A DNA stretch of 64,000 bases from Darksidea phi (Eukaryota; Ascomycota; Dothideomycetes; Pleosporales; Lentitheciaceae), in the NCBI GenBank assembly GCA_030770425.1, contig JASJFT010000233.1, positions 1-64,000 on the forward strand, read 5' to 3'. Below, in pieces: positions 11,740 to 24,523 of this stretch. Each line of letters opens with the position of its first letter. The stretch's first letter is position 1. Under the pieces are notes generated by a model. That model had not been told where the DNA came from, did no database searches, and saw nothing but the letters and a program-made list of their open reading frames with translations. The position numbers and the translations under genes are program-made.

Positions 11740-12830
11740 GGGTATAGGAAGATGTTTCTATAGACTTTAAAAGCTTTTTAAAGAATTATAAAAGATATAA
11801 TAACGTATTCGTAGTAATATATAGATTATTAAAATATACTTTCTTATTACTCTATTTTAAGACTACTACTATTAAAGATATAGCTACTCTCTACTATACG
11901 TATATATAGTAAGTCTTTAGTCCCCTACGTATTATAGTCTCGAATTAAGACCTATAGTTCGTATTAGACTTTATAAAAGAGTTATATAGGCTTATAGAAA
12001 TTAGCTAGTTATTATCTATAGTCTACTATCTATAGACCGACGATAATATAGAAGTTTTTAATTAATAGCTAAACTAACGATTATACCCCTTTATAAACTT
12101 CTATTAGAATAACTAGTCCGATCTTCTACCTAGTATAGACTAGGTCTAGGTAATTCTTTTATATAATATAATAGGATTTTCTCCGTTTAAGATCGAATTC
12201 GACTATAAGGCTTATTACTACTAGGACTAGTAAGAACGCGTTCGTAAACCCTTCGAATTACTAGACGATATAATTATATAGATAGCCTAAGAGTTTATAA
12301 AAACCCGAGCTAATATAGTCTAATAGGTTTACGACTACGCCTAAGCTAATATTATAGTAGCTTAGGAAGCCTAGAGCTAATAAGTTAATAAAAAATACTA
12401 TTCCCTAGATTTTAATATAGAAGATTAAGTCTATATTATACCTAAGAGATTTACTACCTTAAGGCTAAGTCTAAAATTAAACTAGTAAATATACGGACCT
12501 TATCTTATTATTAATTAAAGGTATAGCTTCTACGTAGTCTAGTTACCCCTTTATATAAAGATATATAATATTTTTTACGCGAATAGATTATATAAAGCTA
12601 TATAAGATTTATTATCTAGTTAAGTACTCCCTAAAGAACTAGCTATAGAAGTAAATAGGTATCTTAAGTAGCTAGTAGCTCGTATCCTTAATAACTAGAT
12701 TATTTATAGTAAGCTCTACTATTAAATAGAATAGATAGGCTATAACCCGGACCTAACCTATTACCTAGTAAGCGATTTTATAAATACGGCCTAAAAAGTA
12801 AAAGAGTTCTACGATAAGTACCCTAATAAG
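11740..12830 (+). pseudogene. Integrase core and chromodomain-like tail, relic
   Basis: The plus strand reads VSIDFKSFLKNY then VFVVIYRLLKY at about 11755-11840 (integrase core start), a degraded DRGPQF-type block near 11940-11955, a C-terminal domain around 12400-12600 and a chromodomain-like stretch (IGYNPDLTYYLVSDF, then KEFYDKYP) at about 12735-12830. Many TAG codons interrupt it. The domain order matches Ty3/gypsy chromoviruses of fungi. Confidence 0.78.
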
Positions 12831-13610
12831 CTAGATCTACCTAAATAGCTAGCCTAGTAGCTAGAAGCTACGTTATAAGATAAGTTTCTTAGCCCCTAGT
12901 TAGAAGATAAGGTACTAGTTAAGATAAGAATCTAGAAAAATCGTCGATATTAAGTATAGGCCTCTACCCTCTATAGCCCGCCGAAACGGGTAGCGTAATA
13001 TTTAGAGCTTAAGATAATTACCCCTAGGCTTAGGATACCTTTCTTCTATAGTCTACTAAAACGGGTAGCGTATAGCCTAGAGCTTACGGTAATTACCCCT
13101 AAGCTTAGAGTATCTCTTCTTTATAGTCTACTAAAATAGGTAGTATAATACCTAGAACCTACAATAACTATCTTTAAGCTTAGAGTACCTCTTTATAGCC
13201 TTACTTTACTACGGGTAAGAACGTAGAAGGAGTAAGTCTTACCCCCTAGTAGGGCTACGCGTATATAACTCCTAGGTAATATAGAAAATCGAGTTACTAA
13301 CGTCCTCTTATATATTCTATAACGTCCTTTAGATACGTCGAGCGCGTTATATAGTATATATATTAGAAAAATATTTTTTAAATAATAATTTATATAGTAA
13401 AACGAGTAGATATATATAGGGCTATATAACGTTAATATACTCTAAGGACGATCTAGAGGGTATTAGTTAAATCGTTTTTTAAGTAGGGAGTAATAGATAT
13501 AGGTATCTACCTACTCTCCCTATCCCTCCCCCCCCCTCTAAAAGCGTTTTTTCTTAATTATTCGTTTACTAGGCCCTTAAGGATAAGACCTTATTCTAGG
13601 AGGAAGATAA

Positions 13611-13878
13611 TATTATAGCCCGTTCCCTAGGTAACCGGGTTATTTTACTTATTTCCTATTTCGGTTAGTAGATTAGATAATCCCGAGGATTAGTCTAATA
13701 GTTAGTTAGTTTATTTAGCGCGCTAAGCCCTATTTAGGTATAAGAACCCTCTATTCTTATACCCTTATAGTACTATCTTAGGATAGCTTTAATATACCGA
13801 TTCTACTATTAGTTAATTAGAAGGCTACCTTAGCTATTATAACTCCTAGTTAATTATACTTAGTCCTAGGGTCTTATA
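13611..13878 (+). repeat. 3' LTR of the inner gypsy element
   Basis: This is the 268-bp partner of 6025-6292, preceded by the purine tract AGGAGGAAGATAA and followed by the target duplication TAGTA. Differences from the 5' LTR are mostly C/T and G/A. Confidence 0.93.
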
Positions 13879-15899
13879 TAGTATAAGTACTCTACCCTAG
13901 CTTCTACTATATAATAGAATTCTAGCTATCTATTATTAAACTTCTACTTTACTAACCGATTATTAGCTCTAATAGTATTTTAAATAAGAACTAAATCTCT
14001 AGCTACTAGATTATTCTAATTACCTTTTACTTAATTCTATTAATTAGCTACTTTAAGCCTATACTACTAGATATAACTAATTACTTCTACTAGCTTCTTA
14101 CCCTTCTATTTAAGTTATTTTACTTAGAGTATAAGTAAATTAGAGGTTAAAACTATCTTATTTTATAAAAGTATTTACTACGATTCTAGACTAAGTTTAA
14201 TTAGTAGAATAGATTAAATTTCTATTACTAGCTTAGCTAGTATATATCTAGTTAAGTATCGGACTATTACTTTATTAGTCTATAGTACTAATAGTAGGTT
14301 CTCTAGCTAGTAGCCTAATAGTTTAACTAATATAATAATTAATAATTAATAATCTTATTTAATTAAGTCTTATACTTTTAAATTATATAAAGATACCTAG
14401 ATTCTATATATTCTATAGTACTTAGTTAATACTTTAACTATCGACCTATTCTTAGGTCCTCTATTAATACTTAGCTAGAAAAACGCTCCCTATTAATAAA
14501 TAATATCCTAATAGATAAATTTTATAATATTTTCGAATATAGTATTCTTTAGAGTTTTAGCTTTAATTTATTCTAATAGGTATTTACGTACGACTATAAG
14601 GAATTAAACTTCTTCTTTACTAATAGATATATAGGTAATATTAATAGTCTATTAGTCCTATATAACCTTAGAGTTACTAATCTTAAGTATCTTTTCTATT
14701 CTATTATTTTACTTCTATTAATACTTAAGGTAGCTTTAAAGCTCTTTTACTACTATTTAAAACTAGTTCTTCTACTAAAACTAATACTAAATTACTATAA
14801 ATATTTCTTAGATACCCCGATAATATAGTACTTAATAAACTTCTTATACTAAAGCCTTTTAAATATTAGAATTATTAACTACCTATTAGATAGCTAGATT
14901 CTAGGTTAACTTCTTAAAAAGGTAGTTATCTTTTATAAAGAAGGTCTATATAGCCTTTATCTAGCTTCTTTTCTTACTTCTTAATAGTCTATTAGACTTA
15001 TATACTATATAAAGGAAGTAAATAATCTCTTTTAATTTATCTAAATAGCTATTATTAAGAATTCTTAAATTAATAATAGAGAAGACTCTTATTAATTTAT
15101 TATATTTATTAATAATATAGTCTATAAATAGCTTTAAGTCTTCCTCTTCTTCTTAAGATTAAATCTATTCTTTTAATTAAGAATATCTCGATAAGATATT
15201 AGTAATTATATTCTTCTTTCTAGATCTATATTAAATTTTAAAGTCCTAAAGTAAAATTATAGCTAGCTATTAATTTATTACTAATCTAGGAAGATTAGTA
15301 GATAACTAATTAAGTTATATAATTAAGGTACTAGTATCTATTTTAATAGTAAATTAGATACTATAGAAGTATAAACTAAACTTCTTTAGTATCTAGAATA
15401 CTACCTTATATTCTAACTTAGTAAAGTACTACTTCGATTTAGCCTTAGACTATAGCGTACTTTTAAATCTAATAGGGTATTAAAGGTTATCTTTTTTAAT
15501 TTATTTAAGTACTATCTTATTATTTTATTAACTAGTATTTATATATAGATAGACTCGACGTTCTAATTTAATATCTAGTACTACTAAAGTAGATACTAAT
15601 ATAATATTAGCCTTTAAGATTCTTATAACTTCTCTTTAAAACTCTTTTTATATCTATTTAGTATTCTTATAAAGTAGTTAGAATAAGAATTCTACCTTAA
15701 AGAAAAAGTAAAAGACCTATTACTAATAGTAAATATAGATTCTAATAAACTATTAAATCTTCTTAATATTTCTATATTCTAACTAGTCCTAGATCTTCGC
15801 TACCTTATTATTATTAGGAAATTATCCTTTAATATCTACTTTATAGTCTATAATATCTAGTTAAAAAACTTTCTAATAGAACTTTATATCTAATACTAT

Positions 15900-16500
15900 T
15901 ACCTCCGTATACTTAATATCTATTATTACTATATCTAGTTTTTAGATATACTTAAATATATATTAATAAATTCTAGATAATACTTCCTCTTTATTATAAG
16001 TACTAAAAGGACTAGCTATCGTAATATTATTAATAAATAGTAATATATTAAAGAAGTACTTCTCTAGAATCTTTATTACTACCTTTTAAAACGTTACTAC
16101 TAAATTAGTTACGTCTATTAGGATAGTATACTATCTTATTAGTTCGATAGGTATCTAGAAAGCTATCTTATCTCTTAAACTTATATAAAGTAGTATCTAA
16201 TTATAGCCTAAAAATAGATTAAAGAGTAAATAAATAGCTCTTCTAGTTAACTACTCTAAAAACTTATTAGTAAAAGATAGGAGGTTTATATCCCTCTTAG
16301 TAAAACTATTTAAGATTTAAGTATTATTAATTAATTAGTAGTCTCTATTCTTCTTAGATACTAGAAACTATAGATTATAATATTAACTATTATATATCTT
16401 AAGAGTATCTTAGACAATTCTTTTATAAATTATTTAAATAGTAATTAGATTATAAGAGTACTCTACTACTAGATATTAAACTACTATTAGATTAAAATTA
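15900..16500 (-). pseudogene. Reverse transcriptase relic of the outer gypsy element
   Basis: On the minus strand, reading through stops, the order is GRAIYLLFNLFLGYN-like (LLD-type catalytic block), RDKIAF, then a TNLVVTF block and the active-site block FINNITIASP (about 16009-16038). The FIDD motif is changed to FINN, so both Asp codons are hit. This fixes the orientation of the outer element. Flanking gag (about 17-18.4 kb) and integrase (about 14-15 kb) are expected by position, but I could not confirm them. Confidence 0.72.
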
Positions 16501-18427
16501 ATTCTTTTATACTATTAATAAGCTACTTAATCTAAGGATTAGACGACGGCTAAGTAATTACTATTAATCTTCCTAATAGTACTACGGGCTTCTATTACTA
16601 AAGGTATATAAACTTAACTAGATAGAAAAGCTACTATTTAATATAAGCTTTAATCTCCCTATATACTAGCTAGCTAACTATTAGACTAGTATCTAGACTT
16701 AGTATAAGTATAGCTTCTTTCTATTTATATAATAATTAGAGGTACTAGTATATCTTCTTTAATTTAAAGGAACGTATATCTCTATTAACTAGTTAGTACT
16801 TCTTATTTATATTAAATATAATTATTATTTAGTTATTATACTTTAACTCTTTAAAGAATAGCTATTTAAGCTTAATCTCTATAATTTATAATTAGTTTAA
16901 TACTTTACTACTATATATTAAGAATTAGTAATAGTACTTATTAAGTAGAAGGGGTAACTAATAGACCTCTACTAACTATAATTCGAGGAAGATATAGATA
17001 GTCTTCTACTATCTAATATTTCTACTAGTATATTTCTTCTAGAGTATTAATTTAAATATAGTCTAACTTTATATTAGGAATATATAATAATATATCTTAA
17101 TAATATATACTCTCTAAAACGAATTATAGAAATAAGAAAGAAATTTCTTCTTATTCTACTTATTTTATTTTACTCTATTTATACTAAACTTATAGTTCTT
17201 TAGAAACTATATAATATCTATACTAGTAAATAATAGTACGTTAGAATTATATAGTAAAAATAAAAAATAGATATTTATTTTCTTACTAATTAGTTATTAG
17301 AATTAGTCTATAATTAGGATAGTAGCTACCTTAAGAATTAGTAGATTAAATACTAGTACTAATAGCTTCTTAGACTTCTTCTTTTAAAGTTCTAGATAGT
17401 AAAGCTTATAATTTATTATATTATCTTTATTATCATTTAACTTATTCTTACTCTTAGAGCTATTATCTAAGCTAATTTTACTAACTTTAGTACGAGGCTA
17501 ATAACTCTTTTAGATACTCTTCTTCTCTAACTTCTTCTAAATTAATTAGATTAGATATCTCTCCTTCTAATTATACTTTATCTTCTTTCTCTCCTTCTTA
17601 TTTTTTCTTTTTCTAAACTAGTCTTACTCCGAAGTACTAGTAGGTATATTAATAAATAATAAGTCTTTAATCTTAAAGATCTTTTCTTTTTCTTTATTAA
17701 ATAAGTTTTCTTCTTATCTAAGGGGTAGTTAGTTACTCGATTAGAGGTATTTAAAGGGTAACTACTTAAAGCTAGCTAGTACTATCTTAAATATTAATTA
17801 ATAAAGTTTTAACTAAGTATAGTAATAATAATAAGAAGATATACTTAGTACTCTTAATTTTTTAAAAAATATTATCTTTATATATCTTCTCTATCCTTAT
17901 AAGCTAGTTAGTATTATTATTTTACCTAGATTTACTAATACTAGTATTAGTTTTCTAATTTAATAACTACGTTATAGTACTAGTAATTTATATTATTATA
18001 TTCTTTTTCTCTTTTTACTAATAGATAAGGTTTAATAGAAAGTTATACTATCTCCCTTAATCTTATATTATAATTTCTAAATATCCTAGCTACGTACTTC
18101 CCTTTTAGAAATCCCCTATAATTCCTTTTACTAGAATTTCTAAAATATTCTAGCTAAGTATCTCCCTTTTAGAAATCTTCTATTATTATCTAGTATTAGT
18201 TTACGATACTATTATTACTTATCCTAATTACTTTATCTAATATATTATTATATTATTCTAAGTCTATATATATCTATTTATAATATCTAGTATTCGTTAT
18301 ATCTAGATATTATTAATTAAGTCTTAGGGTCGTAGTAAAACTTCTAATTCTATTATCTTTTTATCTAACTCTTCTTTTTACTCTAGTCTAATAGACCGTT
18401 AGAAGCCCTATAGATATTACTAAAAAC

Positions 18428-18690
18428 TATAGTATATAGATATATTAGAGATAGAATAGTAGAGCTTACGACCTATAGTTAGAAGGATAGAAGAGAAGAG
18501 TTAATAGAATAAATAGCTAAAAATTAGTTAAATTAAACTATTTCCTCTATCTACTATATAATAGAATAGATAATAAACTCTAGCTAAAGATACTCCTAGA
18601 CGATAGCCCTTTAAAGCCTAGTCTAATATTATACCGCTTACCTAAGTACTTAATACTCGATTAGAAGGCTCTCTTTACTACTATACTATA
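18428..18690 (-). repeat. LTR of the outer gypsy element (5' LTR in element orientation)
   Basis: This is the 263-bp direct repeat partner of 3060-3322. It retains a few more G/C positions than the left copy (for example GCTTACGACC versus GCTTATAACC), so the two LTRs have been mutated independently. Confidence 0.88.
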
Positions 18691-21600
18691 ATATAAATAA
18701 TATATATTTTAGTAAAGAGCTATTATTTATAATAATAAGTAGTATAGTATATAAAATCTATATATTATAAGATAGCGACCTAATAAAAGACTCTATCTAC
18801 TAATATTATAAAATATAAACTTAGACTTAATAATATATAATATAAATTAATATATAATAATATAAAGAAATATATAAAGAATTCTAGATTACTAAATATA
18901 TAACTATATAATATTAAAGTAAAGGTAGAGATAATATAGATAGAGTAACTTATTAAGATAAAATACTCTTATATATTAAGTTATATACTAGATAATACCT
19001 TAAATTTAAATATAAGATAATTAGTATAATAAGTAAATAGTAATATTTACTAAAGTAGACTCCGGGTATAGCCGTTAAATAAGGTAGAAGATAAGAACGA
19101 TTAGAAGATAGATAAAAGTATAACTAGGTATATAACGGTTATATCCGTAGAAATTCTTATTCTAACTAAAAATATATACGATAAGTATACTAGTTAGACT
19201 ATACTATTATTACTAATATTATATAGCGGAAGCTAAATAATAGAACTAATAGAAGTAGAATAAGAAAATATAATAGAAGATTATAAGAACGAGATATAAA
19301 TATATAAACCTATATATAATTTATATTTATAACTACTTTAAGTAACCCTATATAATATATATATATTATAATAACTAGATAGTTATTCTATCTCGAATAA
19401 TATAGGTTTATACTATTAGCTATAGTATAAAACTAGGGTATTAAATAGAATAAAAACTATTCTACTATATATTTATTATTTAAAACGTTTATAGCTTTAA
19501 TACTACTCTAATAGATAAGAAGTAATAAGTAATTATTATAAAAGAGTATACGAATAAGTTATTCTTAGATAGATATTACTTATCTAAAGTTATACGCTAC
19601 TTATCTAAAGCTATATACTACTTATCCTTATTAAGCTAGACTAGTAATAAAGTAGTACTATATTAGAGTTTATAGAGTAGTCTTTTAGATAAAATACTAT
19701 TAATCTATTATAAATATTATTAATACGACTATATTCCTATTAAAGAAATATCTATACCTAGTATATAGTCTAGAAAGTCTAAGAAAGACGAGGTAAGATA
19801 ACTAAGAAGATACTTTCTAGTATATAGTACTAATAGATATAGATATATAGATAATAGTATTAGTAAAATATAAAGTAACTAGTAATACTATTTCTACTAC
19901 TAAAAAGTATATAAAGATAGTATTATCTAAGTTAAGAAAAAAGAACCTTTCTAATAACTATATACGAGTAAGGTATATAACTAAGTATCTATAATCTCTA
20001 GTTTCTAACTTCTATATAGGATTTAGTAAGGCCTAAGCTAACTAAGATATTAACTAAGCTAACTAAGGTATTAACTAAGCTAACTAAGGTATTAATTAAG
20101 CTAACTAAGGTATTAAATAATATATCTTAATTATTATCCGACCTATTATATAGTAGTTCTAATATTACTAAACTAAATATCTTATTTACTAATACTTCTT
20201 CCTATACTATAACTATATATCGAGATTCGATTATTAGAATAAGTCCTATAGAAAAGATAAAACTATAGAAAATTAATATAAATATAGATATAGATAATAT
20301 ATTAATTATAGAGAATAATAACTATAAACGACTATATAATAAAACGGATATAAGATTAGAGCTTATAAGCTATACGAGCTATACCTTAATTATTTAATCT
20401 ATCTATTAATCTACCTATTAAAATATATATATATATAAGAGAACGATCTACCTCTCTATAAACTAGCTAGAATAATAGTACTATCTAGAATAGTCTATAG
20501 TAAGACGTATAGTAGCTATACTATTTATCTATAGTTTAGCTTAATAAAGAGACTATTTATATACTTTATAGTAAGAGTTTAGTAAGAGGTATAAGATAGC
20601 TTAGATATAGAGATTAAAGAATATATCTCTAAATTACCTATCTTATAGATAATAGCTAAGATAAGTATTATCTATTAAAAGCTACTATAGGAAAGAGTAT
20701 AAAAGATAATACCCTACTAGTTAAGATTTTAGACTACTACCTTTTATATATAGACTATATAAAAGATATAATAGATAATAAATAGTAAATATAATTTTAA
20801 TATAGTAAATAGAAAAAGAACTATAAAAAGAGTAAAGAAGTTATTTAATAAGTTTACCTTTATTATAGAAGACCTAGAAAAGATAAGATTTAAATATAGT
20901 AATATATAATATATACTAATTAATATAGTCTAATTAAAAGTAGTTTTTAAATAAGGGTATTTAATTAGTATTAATATCTACGTTATAGGGGAAGAGCTAG
21001 AAGATATTAATAGTACTTCTTAAAGGTATATAATATTTTAGAGTACTAAGTAATATAATAGTATACTTTATTATAACCCTAATATAGTAGATAATTAAAA
21101 AGTAGAAGTTAGATATATACTAAGTAATATCCGGGATTAGAGTATTATTATAAGGTACGTACTAGTTTTAAATATATATAGAACCTAATATAAGGTAAAG
21201 ATATATATAATATTACTTATATAGTAAAATAATTAATATAAAGAGAGATAAGATCTAATTACTAAAATAATTAAGAAAGGAATAAGAAGGTATATAAGTA
21301 AAGTAGATCTTAAACTAGTATATATACTAATTATAGTAAATAACTATATAAATAATATATTAGATTTAGTTAGCCTAAGTAGTAATAAAAGTATCTATTA
21401 AATAATAGGTACTAAAGAGATAGATCTAAAGAAGAAGAATATAATATAAGATAATATAATAAGTTTAAAATCCTCTATATATAGAAGACTAGATATAGAA
21501 TAAAGTACTAACTATTAGAGCTACCTAAGACCTTAATTCGACTAGAAAATATCTATTAAACGATCGCTCTATACTATAATAATAGTTTCTAATATCTAAA

Positions 21601-22555
21601 GTAGATTATAAGAAATATAGTACTAAAGGATTTTTTCGATATATATATAGTAGATAGAATAATAGTAGTACTATAGGAGGATAATTATATACTAGCTAAT
21701 AAGAGTATACTTAGTAATTTAAAGAATAGACTATAGAGTCGATTAAAAAAGAATAAAGGAATAGTAGAAATTAGTCTATTTATATAGATTAATTTAGAAG
21801 AGGATAATAGTATTAAAAGATTCTATAATAGAGAATATAATAGTACTTTAAAAAGAAAGAAAGTCCGGGTAAATAAGAATAAGAATAAAGAGGAGTAGTA
21901 AATATATAAAAGATAGAAAGCTAAGATAATAATACTATAGGATATAGTATAGATTTATATAAATAAAGTAATCTAACTATTAAGAATTATAATAGTATAA
22001 GAGGCTAATATATCTAATATACTAGTACTATAAATAAACTACTAGTAATATAGAAAATATAAGATATAAGAGGAATAAATATAATATCTAGATATTATAT
22101 TAAGTCTAATATATATATAATAGCTACTATTATCTATATATCTAAAAATAATTAAATCGTTATATATAGTATATAGAAATAAAGTATAGCTAGTAATATA
22201 TAGTATAATAACCTATACTTAATAAATATCTACTAAATAATAGTAATTTATATTATAAGCTATAGTACGAATATTACTATATATAATTATTAAGATTATA
22301 TTTATATTATAAGTTATAGTATAAATATTACTATATACGATTACTAGAATTATATATTTATAATAAAGTTATATAAATAGATTATATTATATAAATATTA
22401 TATAAATATATAATTTAACGACTAGTCGTAGAGAATATTAAGTAATATTAAGTAATATTAAATAGTATTAGGGGTATAGAGAGTATAAAGTACGTATACT
22501 ATAGATATAAACTATCTACTAGCTATACTAACTCGTAGTAAATCTTTTATCGATA
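18691..22555. other. Unidentified RIP-degraded AT-rich sequence
   Basis: This 3.9-kb stretch lacks LTRs and recognisable transposase or reverse transcriptase motifs. Plus-strand translation through TAG/TAA codons gives long, hydrophilic, Ile/Tyr/Lys/Ser-rich runs from about 19.5 to 22 kb, including the heptad repeat at 20035. This suggests a former coding sequence on the plus strand. A near-duplicate of about 60 bp occurs at about 22250-22345. I cannot name the family. It must have been repeated elsewhere in the genome to attract RIP, or lie next to repeats. Confidence 0.6.
20035..20118 (+). repeat. 21-bp tandem repeat, four copies
   Basis: AAGCTAACTAAGGTATTAACT is repeated four times with single-base changes. 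Because 21 is a multiple of three, an ancestral frame would carry a 7-residue repeat. One frame reads LTKVLTK and another ANQGINQ-like after allowing for mutated Gln codons. Confidence 0.85.
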
Positions 22556-23372
22556 TAATAGTAATAGTTTAATTATCTAGTATATCGCTCTCGTACTAAG
22601 TAAAGAGATAGTACTTACTAATAAAGATAATAAAGAATAGAATAGTCTATCTAGTAGTATTAATTTCTTATATTATAGTAATCTACTTATAATTACCTAG
22701 TTAGATAGCTTTAGTCTACCTACGTCTCTTTAAGCTAGTAATAACTAATTATAGTATTATTTTATCTATTAGAAAATTAGCTTTATTAAAGTTATAGATA
22801 TCCTAATTAATAATACCCTAGATAACCTTAATACGTACTACTTAGTTAAACTAGATTTAAATAATATTAAAATTCTTATAAAGAGCTTACTATTAATTAT
22901 AAAGTTAATTAAATTATATTTTAATACTATTAGTTTACTAGACGAAGTTTCTAGACTAGTCTCTATCTATCTACTTAGTACTATACGTAGTAAGTAGTCT
23001 ATTTACTATATCTTATATAGCCTCTAGTATAGGGGTATATCCTCGTAAATCTAGGTTAAGTATATAACTAATAACTATCTCCTCCTCTAACTTAGAAAGC
23101 TTCCTTAATTTAGACGGGTAATCGCGTTATATAGCGATTCTAGCGCGTTAATCGCGTAGCGTTAATTAGGGGACGTTAAACGTTGCTATAGCGCGTTAAA
23201 CGCTCTAGATCTAATTCTAATCGATAGCTAAGATAGCTAGGGAGATATCTGCTTCGTTGTAGGGCAATCGAATAGTAGTTGGTTGAGCCATGAGAGTTGA
23301 TAGGTAACGCGTCGCGAAAAGTTAATAAGGGTGGCGGCTCGCTTAGAATGGCGGCTCACTACGTAAACACGT
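22556..23372 (-). mobile_element. Truncated Fot1/pogo DNA transposon, 5' part only
   Basis: Reverse-complementing this stretch gives the first ~0.8 kb of the element found complete at 31478-33327. It contains the same terminal inverted repeat (ending ACGTAAACACGT at 23372, followed by TA) and the same CENP-B-type helix-turn-helix N-terminus read through stops. Homology stops near 22555, so the 3' two thirds are missing. The outermost ~220 bp keep many CG and CA sites, whereas the interior is heavily mutated. Confidence 0.87.
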
Positions 23373-23602
23373 TACCGATAGATTAAACATGGATTCGCTC
23401 ACCGGGACGAACTTTCTAAGAGCGCTATATGCTGGGAATATGGTACGCATATCTTTCAACGGACACTAGTTTGAAAGCTAATACAATTTTGGTAGCTGTG
23501 GCACTCGAGGTACATTAGATTGCAACTATTGATGAAACCAAGGCCGCGTATTAACCTTCAATATCCAGCGCCTTCCTCCACTTCTCCTTCCGACAGCGGC
23601 TC

Positions 23603-23974
23603 ATGATGCGAAAGCTCAGCAAGCGATCTAAGTCGAGGAACTCATCCATCTCCTCCACGCCCGAAGGTGATGAATGGCACCACGACATCATGGCGTACCT
23701 CGGGTATATCAACGTCGGTTATGCCGTTCTAGCTGGTATGCGGCTTCACCGTCATATTTATTCTCCTGGACCCGCTTCGAACATTGAACTGGATGTTCTG
23801 GCGTTGACTGTTTTGGGCATCGCCAATGCAAGCCAAGCTTGGGGAAATTTTATGCTTTCGAGGAAGAGCAGGAGATGGATCATGGGAACGGGGTGGGATC
23901 GAATCACCGTTCTTGATGCGCTCTTCACTATGTTGGACGGAGCCTTTGTGTTTTCTTATGTGTTAAAGCTCTAG
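23603..23974 (+). CDS. Small uncharacterised fungal membrane protein
   Basis: A 123-aa protein with a basic, Ser-rich N-terminus (about residues 1-20) and three hydrophobic segments: around YLGYINVGYAVLAGM (about 32-46), LDVLALTVLGIANA (about 63-76) and VLDALFTMLDGAFVFSYVL at the C-terminus. Normal codon use and the sharp change from AT-rich DNA support a real gene. Two adjacent ATGs (23603 and 23606) could start it. I do not recognise a domain and propose no function. The ATG is only about 230 bp from the truncated Fot1 copy, so its promoter must lie within or against the transposon end. No intron is needed, although an upstream exon cannot be excluded. Confidence 0.7.
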   Translation: MMRKLSKRSKSRNSSISSTPEGDEWHHDIMAYLGYINVGYAVLAGMRLHRHIYSPGPASNIELDVLALTVLGIANASQAWGNFMLSRKSRRWIMGTGWDRITVLDALFTMLDGAFVFSYVLKL

Positions 23975-24523
23975 CTATCGCTCGTGATGGTAATTGATGG
24001 TCTTTCTCCAAAGTCTTATGCAATTAAAGCATAGCAACCGCGCTTGACGGCTAGCTAGCATGGAATTCTAGGTCGTTTGCCGATTTCAAGGGAAAAGCCA
24101 TGACGTTCTTGTATCGGGAGTAACCAGCCTAGACTGATTAAAAAGCTGGCTTAAGAGGAATTATATACTTGCGCAACAGGGGCTTGCTCTTTGCAGTGTG
24201 GAATGGCAGTAGTATGCTACACCATTCGTTGACCAGGGGTTCATGCATTGTATGGATCGATTCCTGGACAGGAGTGGCTAACCACTAATTTTAATCGGAT
24301 CCCGGTACCACATTCGAGGCGACAGTAACCTGCCGCTATAGCAAAAAGGGCACGGCGGTGCTATATGGTCACGAACCGTCACGCGTACTGTCGCACGAAA
24401 GGTGAGAGACTATAAATTCAAAGTGTAATGTACTTCTCTCTGAACTTAAAAATTGCCGAATTCCTCTGGTTTGGAAATAATCAGGCATTTCCGCTGTAAA
24501 TGTTCTTCGGTGTTTTGATGAGC
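23975..24523. other. Intergenic region, no feature seen
   Basis: About 550 bp of balanced base composition lie between two convergent stops (23974 plus strand, 24524 minus strand). No open frame with homology, repeat or transposon end was recognised. It should hold both 3' ends. Confidence 0.7.

Larger units (their letters stand above)
6025..13878 (+). mobile_element. Inner (younger) full-length Ty3/gypsy chromo-retrotransposon, RIP-destroyed, 7,854 bp
   Basis: Two 268-bp LTRs (6025-6292 and 13611-13878) are flanked by a perfect 5-bp target duplication, TAGTA (6020-6024 and 13879-13883). A purine tract AGGAGGAAGATAA (13598-13610) directly precedes the right LTR. Gag, reverse transcriptase, RNase H region, integrase and a chromodomain-like tail can be read in order on the plus strand through many TAA/TAG codons and missense changes. 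The element sits inside the older minus-strand gypsy element, so it inserted later. It is non-functional in this copy. Confidence 0.93.
3060..18690 (-). mobile_element. Outer (older) Ty3/gypsy LTR retrotransposon, RIP-destroyed and split by a nested insertion
   Basis: Two 263-bp direct repeats (3060-3322 and 18428-18690) bound this element. They begin TATAGTATATAG and end CTATACTATA, as expected if TG...CA ends became TA...TA. ATAT flanks both sides as a possible target duplication, though it is low complexity. Removing the nested element and its duplication leaves about 7.8 kb, a normal size for gypsy. Reverse transcriptase similarity is on the minus strand near 15.9-16.5 kb, so the element reads right to left. 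No open frame survives. The part at 3323-6019 lies downstream of pol in this orientation, and I could not assign domains to it. Confidence 0.85.

Noticed and set aside
13500..13560. C-rich run near 13520 as a possible structural or regulatory element
   Set aside because: It lies just upstream of the polypurine tract of the inner gypsy element, in its 3' untranslated part. It appears to be a remnant rich in CC, a context RIP does not prefer.
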